DNA of 64,000 nt from Opitutia bacterium (GTDB lineage Bacteria > Verrucomicrobiota > Verrucomicrobiia > Opitutales > Opitutaceae): the NCBI GenBank assembly GCA_947474365.1, contig CANJIU010000022.1, positions 43,185 through 107,184 of the forward strand, read 5' to 3'. The first letter of the stretch is position 1, and each line of letters opens with the position of its first letter. A program made the translations under genes and the position numbers. Below are positions 17,308-27,074 of this stretch, piece by piece. The notes below the pieces were generated by a model, which did not search any database, was not told the DNA's origin, and saw only the letters and a list, made by a program, of their open reading frames with translations.

Positions 17308-18129
17308 TCAGGCGGTGGGCGGGCCACCCGCGCTCCCGCGAAATGCGGCGATCAACGCCGCGGGATCGGCCGCGCGCATCAGGGCTTCGCCGACGAGCAC
17401 GGCCTTGGCGCCGGCGGCGCGCACGCGCGCGGCGTCCGCGGCGGAAAAGATTCCGCTCTCGCTCACGGCGGTGACGTGGGCCGGAAACAGCGGAATCAGC
17501 CGCTCGCTCAGACCGAGATCGGTCGTGAAGACGGAGAGGTCGCGGTTGTTCACCCCGATGATTGTCGCCCCGTGCTTCAGCGCCACAGGGATTTCCCGCT
17601 CGTGGTGAATTTCGAAAAGCGCGTCGAGGCCCGCGGCCCGGGCGGCGCCGGCAAGAATTCCGATTTCTTCGTCCACCAGGGCGCGCACGATGATCAAAAT
17701 TGCACTGGCACCCGCCTCGCGGGCCTCCAGCACCTGCAGCGGATGCACCATGAAATCCTTGCGGATGCACGGCTTCGACGGCGGATTCGCCGCGAAGTGC
17801 GCCGTCACCCCCTTCAAGTCGGCGAGCGTGCCGCCAAAATATTTTTCATCGGTCAGCACCGAGAGGGCGTCCGCGCCCGCGTCCTGGTAGCGGCGGGCCT
17901 GTTCAAGCGAGGAGGCGCCGGCCCGGATGTCGCCGGCCGAGGGGGATCGGCGCTTGATCTCCGAAATCACGGCGAGCTTTCCGTCCGTCCGGCGCAGGGC
18001 GGCGGCAAACGACGGCGGGCGCGGCAGCGTGGCGTCGAGCCGCGCGAGTTCGGCCTCGGTGACGGGGCGCAGCGAGGGTGCGATTTCGCGGCGCTTCCAC
18101 GCCATGATTTCGGTGAGCTTGTCGGACAT
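17308..18129 (-). CDS. trpC: Indole-3-glycerol-phosphate synthase
   Basis: 273 residues. It closes the indole ring in tryptophan synthesis, converting carboxyphenylamino-deoxyribulose phosphate to indole-3-glycerol phosphate. Family motifs are all visible: VISEIKRRSPSAG (substrate lysine), ALSVLTDEKYFGG, CIRKDFMVHPLQVLEAR, GVNNRDLSVF and VSESGIFSAAD, with the phosphate-binding AVLVGEALMRA near the end. The ATG at 18129 (MSDKLTEIMAWK) matches the family N-terminus. It is the first gene of a minus-strand run and diverges from mazG across 88 nt. The other tryptophan gene seen here, trpF, is 27 kb away, so the pathway is split. Confidence 0.96.
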   Translation of the reverse strand: MSDKLTEIMAWKRREIAPSLRPVTEAELARLDATLPRPPSFAAALRRTDGKLAVISEIKRRSPSAGDIRAGASSLEQARRYQDAGADALSVLTDEKYFGGTLADLKGVTAHFAANPPSKPCIRKDFMVHPLQVLEAREAGASAILIIVRALVDEEIGILAGAARAAGLDALFEIHHEREIPVALKHGATIIGVNNRDLSVFTTDLGLSERLIPLFPAHVTAVSESGIFSAADAARVRAAGAKAVLVGEALMRAADPAALIAAFRGSAGGPPTA

Positions 18130-18217
18130 GAAGAGCCCACGGAACACACGGATGCCGCGGAACTCAAAGCCGAAAAAATTTCCGTGTCTTCGACGCGTTC
18201 CATGGCAACTTCCCGGC

Positions 18218-18904
18218 ATGACTGCGATTGACGAGTTAAAGGCGACGATGGCCCGGCTGCGGGCGCCCGACGGCTGCCCGTGGGACCAGGAGCAGACGCA
18301 CGCGACGCTCGTGCGCTGCCTGATCGACGAGGTCAGCGAATTGATTGACACCATCGACCGGAACGACCTGCCGCACATGCGCGAGGAGCTTGGCGATGTC
18401 CTGATTCAAGTGGTGTTTCACGCCCAGATCGCGTCGGAACAGGGGCTCTTTACCTTCGACGACGTCGCGCGCGACATCAACGACAAGCTCGTTCGCCGCC
18501 ACCCGCACGTCTTCGGCACCGGAAAACTGGAGACTTCGGAGCAGGTGATCGTCGAATGGGAGAAAATCAAGGCGACGGAGAAGAAACACGGGCCGGCCCA
18601 GGCGCCCGGCGGGCTTTTCAAGGAGCTGCCGCCGCGGTTACCGGCGTTGATGTTTGCCGAAGCCGTGTGGAAGCAAATTGAAAAGAAGAATCTTCCGACG
18701 GATGGCGTTGTCGATGTCGCCCAGGTGCAGGCCCTCGGGCGGCAACTCGACGCGGAAGCGCTCGGCAAGATGCTCTTCGAGCTCACGGCGGCCGCGCGCG
18801 CGAAGGGGCTCGACCCGGAGGGCGCGCTACGGCTCCACGCGACGAGGGTGATGTCCGGCGTGACGGAGACGCCGGCTGCTGCGAACCATGTCGGCAGCGC
18901 CTGA
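18218..18904 (+). CDS. mazG: Nucleoside triphosphate pyrophosphohydrolase
   Basis: 228 residues. MazG hydrolyses nucleoside triphosphates to monophosphates and pyrophosphate, clearing abnormal nucleotides. The N-terminal domain shows RLRAPDGCPWDQEQTHATL and the metal-binding EVSELIDTI, with EELGDVLIQVVFHA as the second acidic helix; RRHPHVFG and VIVEWEKIKATEK are typical linkers, and a shorter second domain follows. The ATG at 18218 fits the family start. The 3' end overlaps the start of xerC by 17 nt, so the two are translated from one message. Confidence 0.94.
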   Translation: MTAIDELKATMARLRAPDGCPWDQEQTHATLVRCLIDEVSELIDTIDRNDLPHMREELGDVLIQVVFHAQIASEQGLFTFDDVARDINDKLVRRHPHVFGTGKLETSEQVIVEWEKIKATEKKHGPAQAPGGLFKELPPRLPALMFAEAVWKQIEKKNLPTDGVVDVAQVQALGRQLDAEALGKMLFELTAAARAKGLDPEGALRLHATRVMSGVTETPAAANHVGSA

Positions 18905-19829
18905 GGTTCCGCCCGACGTCCTGGCCGAGTGGTGGACGCCGTTCGAGGATTTTCTGGCGAAGGAGCGGCGCTACTCGACGTACACGGTGCGCAATTACCG
19001 GCAGGCGTTTGAGGATCTTTATCGCTGGCTGGCCGGTCCCGATGTCGGGCTGTGGACGCGCGGGTTCGACGCCCTCGAAGCGCGGCACCTGCGCGATTTT
19101 GTGATCGAGGCTCAGCGCCGGTTCGACCGGCGCACCCTGCACAACCATGCGTCGGGGTTGCGGACGTTCTTCAAGTTTTGGATGCAACGCGGTCGGCTGA
19201 AACGGAATCCGCTGCTCAACGTGCCGCTGCCGAAGCTGGAGAAGCGATTGCCGAAATTTTTGACCGAGGAACAGATGACCCTGCTGCTCAGCGGTCCACA
19301 GCGGCTGCTGGAGAACGGGGGCATCGAGCCGCACGCGGCCTGGCGGGATCGCCTCGCGATGGAACTGCTCTACGGTGGCGGACTGCGGGTGAGCGAGCTC
19401 GTCGCGCTTAATTTCGGCGCAATCGATTTCGATTCCGGCGTGGCGCGGGTCGTCGGCAAGGGGCAGAAGGAAAGGTTGTGCCCGCTCGGCCGGGTGGCGG
19501 TGACCGTGCTGAAAAAGGTCCGCGACGAATTTGCCCCGGAGAAAGGCTCTGATGGCGCCGTACTCTGCAACGCCAACGGCTCCCGCATGACGGTCCTGGC
19601 AGTGCAGAAGATGTTGAAGCGCTATCTCGCTCTGGCGGGTTTGCCAATGGACCTCACGCCGCACAAATTGCGGCATTCCTACGCGACGCACCTGCTGAAC
19701 GCCGGAGCGGATTTACGGCTCGTGCAGGAGTTGCTCGGCCACTCGCAGCTCGCCACGACCCAGCTCTACACGCACGTGAGCATGACACGGTTGCAGGAAA
19801 TCTACGCCAAGGCTCATCCCCGGGCGTAG
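18888..19829 (+). CDS. xerC: Tyrosine recombinase XerC/XerD-type
   Basis: 313 residues with an N-terminal SAM-like DNA-binding domain (FEDFLAKERRYSTYTVRNYR) and a catalytic domain holding every active-site residue: arginine in GGGLRVSELV, lysine in GKGQKER, HxxR in HKLRHSYATH, the following histidine in LLGHSQLATTQ and the nucleophilic tyrosine in LYTHV. Length and the overlap with mazG point to the housekeeping enzyme that resolves chromosome dimers at dif rather than a mobile-element integrase. Whether it is XerC or XerD cannot be decided without the partner gene. Confidence 0.88.
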   Translation: MSAAPEVPPDVLAEWWTPFEDFLAKERRYSTYTVRNYRQAFEDLYRWLAGPDVGLWTRGFDALEARHLRDFVIEAQRRFDRRTLHNHASGLRTFFKFWMQRGRLKRNPLLNVPLPKLEKRLPKFLTEEQMTLLLSGPQRLLENGGIEPHAAWRDRLAMELLYGGGLRVSELVALNFGAIDFDSGVARVVGKGQKERLCPLGRVAVTVLKKVRDEFAPEKGSDGAVLCNANGSRMTVLAVQKMLKRYLALAGLPMDLTPHKLRHSYATHLLNAGADLRLVQELLGHSQLATTQLYTHVSMTRLQEIYAKAHPRA

Positions 19830-19874
19830 GTTCTTCTCGGGGGAAATCCCGCGGCAAAAGAGCCCGCGGCCAGC

Positions 19875-22148
19875 TCACCACGTCAGGCGCTTCGCCGTAC
19901 CGTTGCCGGCGAGGTCGTAAAGCGTGACTTCGAGGGAATTCGCGTTGGAGACGCGGGCGAGGGGAACTTCGAGAACGAATGTTTCCTCGCGGCCGTCGCG
20001 GACGCCGTCGATCGGTTGTTCGACCGTCTCGCGGACGCTGTTGTTGAAGATCACCTCGATGCCCTCGAGCAGCGACAGTTGGTCGCGGCCGTGGACGGTG
20101 ACGATGACAGATGCCCCGTTCGCCACGGCGGTCGCCTCCATGATTTCGGGCGGGGTGTGATCCACAACGAGATCGTCGGTCTCGAACGTCTGCGACAACC
20201 GCTCGCCAGCAGGCCGTGGTGCGGTCTCGGTGGCGACGAGTCGGGTGAAGTACACGCCGTCGGGCATGTTCTTGGTGTCGAATTGCGCATAGCCGTCGCG
20301 CGTCTCCTTGGCGACGTCGGTCCAGACAGTGTCGCCGTCGCGGCGGATGGAAAGCGTGCTGAGGGTGATGTCGCCGTCGGGGTCGGTGACGGTCCACAGG
20401 ATCATTTGTGTCCCCGGCGAGGGAACGACCTGGCTGGCGAGAAAAGCGCTGCGGCGGCGGTCGTCTTCCTTCGGGCCCTGAAGAAGGGAACTGACCGTCA
20501 CGACGGCGGGGGGCGGTTGCTCATGGGCGGCAATGACGCCGTATCCCGGAGTGAGAACGCGAAATTCCTGGAGCACGGGGCGGCGATTTTGCGGCAGGGC
20601 GAAGAGGGACAGGCGATCGATTTCGAAACCCGCGGCGGGAGCGGAATCGGCGATTCGAATTCGCAGCTTCACGTAGCGCCCTCGGATGTTTTCGCCGCGC
20701 CAGCCCGCGTCGGGCGAAACCGTGAGGCTGGACCACGGCGCCCAGCCTTCGATTTCGTCGCCACCGTTGCTGGTGCGGATTTCCGGAGTGACGTCGGCGT
20801 TGGCCAGGTTGCGCTGGCGATTGAAACGGAGGGCGCCGAGCCGGGATGAAACTTGGAGATCGAGTCGGCGCGTTTCAGCCTCGCGAGGGCCACCGGACTT
20901 GAATTCGAGGATGGCGAGGCCGGGCGCGTTGTTGCGCAGAACAAGAAACTTGTCGGTGCCGCCCATCGGCGCAAAACCGTTGAGTTGTGCGGAGAGGCTG
21001 CCGGCGAAGGACAGCGAGAGTCGGGCCTTGAGATCGTAGCCGAGGAGTTCGCCCTGCTCGCCGCCGGCGATCAGCAGCATGTCGCCGCGCCGGAGGACGC
21101 GGTAGAAGGCGGTGTTGCTGCGCGCGGTGAGATTTTCGGCGAATCCATTCGCGGGAAACCAGATGAGTGCGCTGCGGCCGCTGAAGCGCTCGGGAACGGC
21201 CGGTGGCGGAGTGTCGTCCTTGGTGTCGCGTCCGCTCTTGGAGGCCGGCGGCGTGATGCGCGATTCGTTGGACGTGGAGGTGAACACGACGGTGGCGTAC
21301 AGGTCGCCGTTGGGCTGTGGGAGCAGGTCGGTGACCTCCGCGTCGCGGTTTTCCTGGAGGATCACAGGAGCGCCTCCTTCGCGCGGAAACGTATAAATAT
21401 TCCCCTTGGGGGCGGATCCGGCGGCAATTCGGCCATCCGGCAAGGCGACGATCCGGCGAACGTTGCGATCGCGGATCTCGCCGAAGACCGTGATCCCGCG
21501 CTCGGCCAGCAGGGCGGTATCAGTGACCTTCTCCGTTCCGACACCGGCGGCCGCGAATTTTGCGAGGTCGATCTTGTAGATTCGTCCCGGATTTCCCGTC
21601 GAGGCCAGCGCGGTGATTTCATCCACGACGACGAGATCGAAAATCGAATCGACGGGCAGGGCGGTGCGCGCGACCACGGAGTCGTCACGGATCAGGTAGA
21701 GCGCGCCCTTGGGTGACGTTCCGGCGAGAATGGCGCCATCGGCGAGGCGTCGGACGGCGAAGACCTGGGGATCGTCCAGCTTCACGACGTCGCGGGTTTT
21801 GTACCCGGGATTGGTTCCGTCGAAAGTGATCTCGATGATTCGACCTTCGGGGCCGCTGCCGATGAGCCAGGTGTTGGTGTCGGCGGTGGGCTCGAGGCAC
21901 CAGAGGAGATCGGCGGGCGGCTTGGCGGCGATCTCGGTGAGGGTCGGACCGGCGACGAGGCGTCCGTCGGAACGGGTGGCCAGCCCCTTTAAATTGCGAC
22001 TGGGAACGTCGCGGAAAAAATCGATGTCGGTTTTCTTGGAGAGCGGTTCGGCATAGGCCGAACCGAGGAGCGCACCGAGACCGAGGAGGAGGAGGAAATT
22101 CCGGCGAAGCACGGCGGATACACGGAAGCGATCGGGACAGAAATGCAA
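19875..22148 (-). CDS. Exported beta-propeller protein of unknown function
   Basis: 757 residues. A signal peptide (NFLLLLGLGALLGSAYA-E) precedes a propeller-like region in which short blades repeat the pattern 'DGRLVAGPT', 'DGAILAGTSPKGALYLI', 'DGRIAAGSAPKGNIYTF', each presenting a G-T/S-P-K-G loop. The C-terminal third (WAPWSSLTVSPDAGWRGENI, VPSPGTQMILWTVTDPDGDI, LYDLAGNGTAKRLTW) looks like carbohydrate- or Ig-like beta-sandwich domains. I do not recognise an enzyme active site. It follows the S55-type protein by 38 nt and ends the nadE-hemL run; an in-frame GTG about 27 nt later is an alternative start. Confidence 0.6.
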   Translation of the reverse strand: MHFCPDRFRVSAVLRRNFLLLLGLGALLGSAYAEPLSKKTDIDFFRDVPSRNLKGLATRSDGRLVAGPTLTEIAAKPPADLLWCLEPTADTNTWLIGSGPEGRIIEITFDGTNPGYKTRDVVKLDDPQVFAVRRLADGAILAGTSPKGALYLIRDDSVVARTALPVDSIFDLVVVDEITALASTGNPGRIYKIDLAKFAAAGVGTEKVTDTALLAERGITVFGEIRDRNVRRIVALPDGRIAAGSAPKGNIYTFPREGGAPVILQENRDAEVTDLLPQPNGDLYATVVFTSTSNESRITPPASKSGRDTKDDTPPPAVPERFSGRSALIWFPANGFAENLTARSNTAFYRVLRRGDMLLIAGGEQGELLGYDLKARLSLSFAGSLSAQLNGFAPMGGTDKFLVLRNNAPGLAILEFKSGGPREAETRRLDLQVSSRLGALRFNRQRNLANADVTPEIRTSNGGDEIEGWAPWSSLTVSPDAGWRGENIRGRYVKLRIRIADSAPAAGFEIDRLSLFALPQNRRPVLQEFRVLTPGYGVIAAHEQPPPAVVTVSSLLQGPKEDDRRRSAFLASQVVPSPGTQMILWTVTDPDGDITLSTLSIRRDGDTVWTDVAKETRDGYAQFDTKNMPDGVYFTRLVATETAPRPAGERLSQTFETDDLVVDHTPPEIMEATAVANGASVIVTVHGRDQLSLLEGIEVIFNNSVRETVEQPIDGVRDGREETFVLEVPLARVSNANSLEVTLYDLAGNGTAKRLTW

Positions 22149-22186
22149 GGCGGGGAAACGGGGGCGTCGCGGCGGGGCGCTTGGAA

Positions 22187-23953
22187 TCAGTCCACCACCG
22201 TCAACGGCTTGCGTACGATCGAACCGAGCAGTTTGCCTGGCAGGAGGTGTTTTTCCCAGAGGGGAAGCAAGGCTTCGCGCCGTCGGAAACGGGTTTCATC
22301 GGACCCGCGGGCGATACGCTCGATCGAGCCGGGGGCGTCCGGTGTTGCGACGGTCTGGTCGCTGAACAGGGAGGTTTTTTCCACGATGGCGAGACAGATG
22401 CCGTCGGTGGGCCGGTCATCGCGCATGGCGGCGAGGTAGGCGTCGAAGCTGCGCAGTTCGGACGCGGCGATTACCCGCGGACGACCGGTGAGTTCGTCGA
22501 GTGCGCGGCCGGGCGCGAGAATGACCTCCAGTTGCTTGCCGCTCCAGGCGAGCGAAATGGGAAGGTCGATAATCTCCCGATGGGCGTCGCCCTGCCAGTC
22601 GCGCCACGCGAGAGTGGCCTGCACCTTTTGACCCGCGCTGACGGTCGTGCGGGAAAGTTGAAACAGGTCGAGGGTGACCGCCGGGTTGGTTTCCAGCGGC
22701 TCGATCGAAAATGTCACCGTGTCGGGAAACGTCTTGGCGTAAGGGTTCTGTAGATTGGCCGCTAGTCCCTGGACGAATTCGTTGAGCCCCTGGGCAAACC
22801 CCTGCGGTCCGGAATAGAGCGATTGAAATTCAAGGTGGGCCGCCGCTGGGAACGTCAGATTGCTCCTTAAGCGGAATCCGTTGGCGAGACCGCCGTCGTT
22901 CGACCCGAGGACCGCCTGGGTGACGCCTGCAGCAACGATGGTCGGCGTGAGCTGCTGCTGGCGGGCCACCGAGAATTTCAAGGTTCGGGGAGTGCCGCGG
23001 GTGGGAGTGACCGTGACTTCGACGTGAGTCATCTCTGGCCCCGCTCCGAGTACGCCGGAAACGGCTGAGAGGCGGTCCTGCGTGATCGTGCCGATGACCG
23101 AGCCCGTGTTGGCGATCTTCATCGATTGCATTTGCGAGGGAAGGATCGTGACGATTTCGGCGGCGCACAGGGGTAACGCGACCTCGCCAAGGGAAAGCAT
23201 CGGATGGCCAAACGCGGTGACTTTCTGGCCGTCGACCCGCGAGACGGTGCCGGTGCCCGCCAGCGTGATATCGCCGGTGGCGAGTGCGACCGAGACCGCG
23301 GCTCCCGGGTGAAGCGGCGCCGGCGTGTGATCGCCGCTCGGTGTCGCGAGCGTTGCAGCGGTTTGCGTGCTGCCTCCAAGGGCGGAGGCGGCGAGACCGA
23401 GCGCGGCAAAACGGGGGGCGAACAAATCCGCCACTGCGGGGCTGAGACCGCCGAGCGTGAACACGGGTTGCAGCGAATGAAACGGCGAGTCGGGCGAACG
23501 GGAGGGTGGCTCCGTGGACACCAGGTTGTTTGACTGGAGCGTGGACTTGTCTCGCACCTCGGCGAGATCGGCGGCGGGGGTAAATCCGGCGTGTCGCACG
23601 GTTTCAAAGCGTTGCATCTGGTAGCTCAACGCGCCGGCGAGGCGTCCCTCGACGTAGAGCGGGCTTCCGCTCATGCCGGCGACGGCGCCCATGCCTTGAA
23701 CGCGGGGATCGGTGAGCTGGCACACGATCAGAGATTTGCCCGGGCCGAGCGCGTTACGAAGAACGCCGGTGACCTCCACGGCGAACGGCTCCGGCTCCGT
23801 CCCCTGAAAAACAGTCCAGACCTCGCCGCGCTGGCCCGCCTTCAATTCGTCGAGCGGAATGATTGCGGCCTCAATCGGCTGGGCGGCAAAAATTGACACC
23901 CCGGCAGAAGCGAGGAGGAAAATTCCGATCCGCAGTGAGACAAAAATGTTCAT
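22187..23953 (-). CDS. SpoIVB/S55-type 'GMSGSP' exported protein
   Basis: About 588 residues. After a signal peptide (IGIFLLASAGVSIFAAQ) the sequence follows the peptidase S55 pattern: FAVEVTGVLRNALGPGKSLI, then GMSGSPLYVEGRLAGALSY at about residues 93-111, then VTAFGHPMLSLGEVALP near residue 250. In Bacillus SpoIVB the catalytic serine is in this SGSP motif. The known catalytic histidine precedes the serine there, whereas here the only GHP motif comes after it, so peptidase activity is not certain. This bacterium is not expected to make endospores; the family is wider than sporulation. ATG 23953 is chosen for the signal peptide. It lies between hemL and a propeller exoprotein. Confidence 0.7.
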   Translation of the reverse strand: MNIFVSLRIGIFLLASAGVSIFAAQPIEAAIIPLDELKAGQRGEVWTVFQGTEPEPFAVEVTGVLRNALGPGKSLIVCQLTDPRVQGMGAVAGMSGSPLYVEGRLAGALSYQMQRFETVRHAGFTPAADLAEVRDKSTLQSNNLVSTEPPSRSPDSPFHSLQPVFTLGGLSPAVADLFAPRFAALGLAASALGGSTQTAATLATPSGDHTPAPLHPGAAVSVALATGDITLAGTGTVSRVDGQKVTAFGHPMLSLGEVALPLCAAEIVTILPSQMQSMKIANTGSVIGTITQDRLSAVSGVLGAGPEMTHVEVTVTPTRGTPRTLKFSVARQQQLTPTIVAAGVTQAVLGSNDGGLANGFRLRSNLTFPAAAHLEFQSLYSGPQGFAQGLNEFVQGLAANLQNPYAKTFPDTVTFSIEPLETNPAVTLDLFQLSRTTVSAGQKVQATLAWRDWQGDAHREIIDLPISLAWSGKQLEVILAPGRALDELTGRPRVIAASELRSFDAYLAAMRDDRPTDGICLAIVEKTSLFSDQTVATPDAPGSIERIARGSDETRFRRREALLPLWEKHLLPGKLLGSIVRKPLTVVD

Positions 23954-23992
23954 GAAGTGGCCTCGCACACGTCGCCGGCCTGGTCCCGGAAA

Positions 23993-25288
23993 TCAAAGGC
24001 GTGCGATCGCTCCGGACAGTATTTCGCAGGCGCGCTCGATAGCAACTCCGTCGTGGGCCGTGCTCAGGAAACCCGCTTCATAGGCGCTCGGCGCGAGATA
24101 GACGCCGCCCTCGAGGCAGCTGTGAAAAAATCGACCGAAAAGCTTGGCGTCACCGGTGAGCGCGGTGGCGTAGTCCCGCACTGGAGTGGCGGTGAAAAAG
24201 ATGCTGAACATCGAGCCGCATTGCGGGACCTGCACGGCGATGCCTTTTGTCCGACACGCGGCGAGCACCGCGTCGCGCAACTGGCGTCCGAGGATGTCGA
24301 GGCGCACATAAGGATCCATTCCCGAGCCGTCGTCCTCAAGCAGACGGAGGGCGGCGATCCCGGCGGCCATCGCGAGCGGGTTGCCGCTGAGCGTTCCCGC
24401 CTGGTAGACAGGGCCGAGCGGAGCGAGCATGTCCATGATCTCCGTGCGACCGCCAAAGGCCCCGACGGGCAACCCGCCGCCGATGACCTTGCCCAGGCAG
24501 GTCAGGTCCGGGACGATTTTTTCCCGCTCCTGCACGCCGCCCTTGGCGATGCGGAAGCCGGTCATCACCTCGTCGAAAATCAGGACGGTGCCGTGCTTCG
24601 CGGTAATCTCGCGGAGAAATTGGAGATAGCCCGCGTCGGGCATGATGAACCCGACGTTGCCGCAATACGCCTCGATGATCACGCAGGCGATTTGGCCGGG
24701 GTTGGCGGCAAACGCGGCCGTGAGGGCGTCGCGATCGTTGAAGGGCAGCACGACGGTCTCGTTGGCAAACGCCGCCGGCACGCCCGCGCTGTCCGGGTTG
24801 CCGTGGGTCAGCGCGCCGGACCCGGCCTTGATCAGCAGCGAGTCGGAGTGGCCATGATAGCAGCCGGAAAATTTGATGATCTTGTCGCGCCGCGTGAAGC
24901 CCCGCGCGAGACGGATCGCCGACATCGTGGCCTCGGTGCCGCTGTTGCACATGCGGACCTTTTGGATCGACGGCACGAACCGCACGATCAGCTCGGCCAT
25001 TTCCACCTCGTAAGGATTGGGCGTGCCGAACGACGTGCCGTGCTCGAGCGCGGCGGCGATGGCCGCTTTGATTTTCGGGTGATTGTGGCCGTGGATCGCG
25101 GGCCCCCAGGTGCAGACAAAATCAATCAGCTCACGATTGTCCGCCGTCGTGAGCATGGCGCCGCGGGCGGACTTCACAAAGAACGGTGCGCCGCCGACGG
25201 AGCGGAAGGCGCGAACGGGGGAATTTACGCCGCCGGGGATAAGTTGCCTGGCGCGGGCGAAGAGGGAGTCGGAGACAGGAGAGGACAT
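23993..25288 (-). CDS. hemL: Glutamate-1-semialdehyde 2,1-aminomutase
   Basis: 431 residues, the usual length. It converts glutamate-1-semialdehyde to 5-aminolevulinate, the C5 entry to tetrapyrroles, using pyridoxal phosphate. Motifs: [16 protein letters not shown] at the N-terminus, [41 protein letters not shown] with the cofactor-binding aspartate, and [15 protein letters not shown] with the Schiff-base lysine. It starts 15 nt after nadE stops, so they share a message. hemC and hemD lie 17 kb away in the same window. Confidence 0.96.
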   Translation of the reverse strand: MSSPVSDSLFARARQLIPGGVNSPVRAFRSVGGAPFFVKSARGAMLTTADNRELIDFVCTWGPAIHGHNHPKIKAAIAAALEHGTSFGTPNPYEVEMAELIVRFVPSIQKVRMCNSGTEATMSAIRLARGFTRRDKIIKFSGCYHGHSDSLLIKAGSGALTHGNPDSAGVPAAFANETVVLPFNDRDALTAAFAANPGQIACVIIEAYCGNVGFIMPDAGYLQFLREITAKHGTVLIFDEVMTGFRIAKGGVQEREKIVPDLTCLGKVIGGGLPVGAFGGRTEIMDMLAPLGPVYQAGTLSGNPLAMAAGIAALRLLEDDGSGMDPYVRLDILGRQLRDAVLAACRTKGIAVQVPQCGSMFSIFFTATPVRDYATALTGDAKLFGRFFHSCLEGGVYLAPSAYEAGFLSTAHDGVAIERACEILSGAIARL

Positions 25289-25303
25289 GGATGGGGGCCG
25301 AAT

Positions 25304-26974
25304 TCAGCTCACATATTTCTGCACGATCGGGATGCGGCGTCCGACGCCGAAGGCGAGGGGGGTGATCTTGAGACCAGGGGCGGCTTGCTTTCGTTTGTAC
25401 TCGTTCAGATCGACTTTGCGGATGACGTCGTTGACGACCGCTTCCGCGAAGCCCTGTGCGATTAGATCGCGGCGCGAGAGCCCCTCCTCGACGTAGCCTT
25501 TCAGAATGGCGTCGAGCATGTCATAGGGCGGCAGGCTGTCCTGATCGGTCTGGTTCGGGCGCAGTTCGGCGCTCGGTGGTTTCTCGATCGACGAGGCGGG
25601 GATGATTTCGCTCTCCCGGTTGATCCAGCGGGCGAGCGCGTAAACCTGCATCTTAAAAACATCGCTGATCACGGCGAGACCGCCGCACATGTCGCCGTAG
25701 AGCGTACAGTAGCCGACGGCCATTTCGCTCTTGTTGCCGGTCGTGAGGAGAATCGCGCCAAACTTGTTCGACAGCGCCATCATCAGGACTCCGCGCACGC
25801 GCGCCTGGATGTTTTCCTCGGCGACATCGCGCGGGCGCCCGGCGAAGAGCGGCCCGAGCGATGTCTCGCAGGCGGCCACGGCGTTGGCGATGGCAATGGT
25901 CTCGAAGCGGACGCCGAGGTTTTGCGCGAGAATACGGGCGTCGTCGCGTGAATGCTGCGACGAGATGGATGAGGGGAGAGAGACTCCGATGACGTTTTCC
26001 GGGCCGAACGCGGCGGCGGCGATCACTCCGACGACCGCGGAGTCAATGCCACCCGAAAGGGCGACGAGGGCGCGCTTGAAACCGCTTTTTTGGGCGTAGT
26101 CCCGAAGACCCAAGACCAAGGCGTCAAACATGTCCTTGAGTCCGTCCTGGGCGAAGGTTGGATGGAGGGACGAAACCTCCTGTGGCGCATTGGACGCTGC
26201 GCCCGGCTTGAGATCCACGACGCGCAGGTCCTCCGAAAATGCCGCGAGGCCGGCGATCACGCGGCCCTGAGCGTCGCAGACCAGGCTGCGGCCGTCGAAG
26301 ATCAACTCGTCGTTGCCGCCGACGCAATTGACGTAGGCGACCGGGCAGCCGAGGGCTCGCGCCGAATCCCCGACGACGAGATTTTCGCGGACGGATTCCT
26401 TCGAGCTATGCCACGGACTGGCCGAGAGGTTGACCATGAAGTCGCATTTTCCCTCGGCCAGCTGTTCGATCGGCACCCGCCCGCTGTAGAGCCGACGCGT
26501 GCTGATCATCGGGTGCGTCCAGATGTCCTCGCAGATCGTGACGCCGATCCGATGGCCCGCGTGCTCGATGATCGCCGGAGACATCGCGGGTTCGAAATAG
26601 CGATCCTCGTCAAACACGTCGTAGGTCGGAAGCAGACATTTGCGGCCGACGGCCGCAACCTTGCCACGATAGCAGAACGCGGCGGAGTTGAAGAAAGGGC
26701 GGCCGCGTCCGGACGGATTGGTCTCCACCGTGCCAATGATGGCCGGGACGGCGCCCACGGCGGCGGCGATCTCAGCAAGGGATTCTGCGACGTCGGGAAC
26801 AAACCTTCGCTTGAAGAGCAGGTCCCGCGGGGGGTAGCCGCAGACCGCGAGCTCTGGAAACACGACCAATTCGGCGCCCGCCGCGACGAGGGCGGCGTAG
26901 GCTTCGAGGATTTTGCGGCGATTGCCGACGAGGTCGCCGACGGTCGGATTGAGCTGGGCGAGGCCGATGCGCAT
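25304..26974 (-). CDS. nadE: Glutamine-dependent NAD+ synthase
   Basis: 556 residues in two domains. The N-terminal nitrilase-type glutaminase ([33 protein letters not shown] with the catalytic glutamate, CEDIW with a cysteine, and VNLSASPWH) frees ammonia, which the C-terminal synthetase domain uses on NaAD; the ATP loop is [15 protein letters not shown] and [19 protein letters not shown] follows. This is the glutamine-dependent form, unlike the short ammonia-dependent NadE. ATG 26974 gives the complete N-terminal strand. It diverges from the TolC-like gene across 100 nt that must hold both promoters. Confidence 0.95.
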   Translation of the reverse strand: MRIGLAQLNPTVGDLVGNRRKILEAYAALVAAGAELVVFPELAVCGYPPRDLLFKRRFVPDVAESLAEIAAAVGAVPAIIGTVETNPSGRGRPFFNSAAFCYRGKVAAVGRKCLLPTYDVFDEDRYFEPAMSPAIIEHAGHRIGVTICEDIWTHPMISTRRLYSGRVPIEQLAEGKCDFMVNLSASPWHSSKESVRENLVVGDSARALGCPVAYVNCVGGNDELIFDGRSLVCDAQGRVIAGLAAFSEDLRVVDLKPGAASNAPQEVSSLHPTFAQDGLKDMFDALVLGLRDYAQKSGFKRALVALSGGIDSAVVGVIAAAAFGPENVIGVSLPSSISSQHSRDDARILAQNLGVRFETIAIANAVAACETSLGPLFAGRPRDVAEENIQARVRGVLMMALSNKFGAILLTTGNKSEMAVGYCTLYGDMCGGLAVISDVFKMQVYALARWINRESEIIPASSIEKPPSAELRPNQTDQDSLPPYDMLDAILKGYVEEGLSRRDLIAQGFAEAVVNDVIRKVDLNEYKRKQAAPGLKITPLAFGVGRRIPIVQKYVS

Positions 26975-27074
26975 GAATTGGAGGTCGGAACGTGAACACC
27001 TTTATTGAGCCTGACAACTCGCAACCCGGGCTTGCGCTGTACGTCATGCGCACGATTTGCTCTGAATATCATCT

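Noticed and set aside
18888..19829. XerC-type gene as a mobile-element integrase
   Set aside because: Overlaps mazG, has standard Xer length and motifs, and no repeat, tRNA or cargo is next to it.
23957..25465. Long open frame (502 residues) on the plus strand
   Set aside because: Antisense of hemL and the end of nadE; both minus-strand genes have full family motifs.
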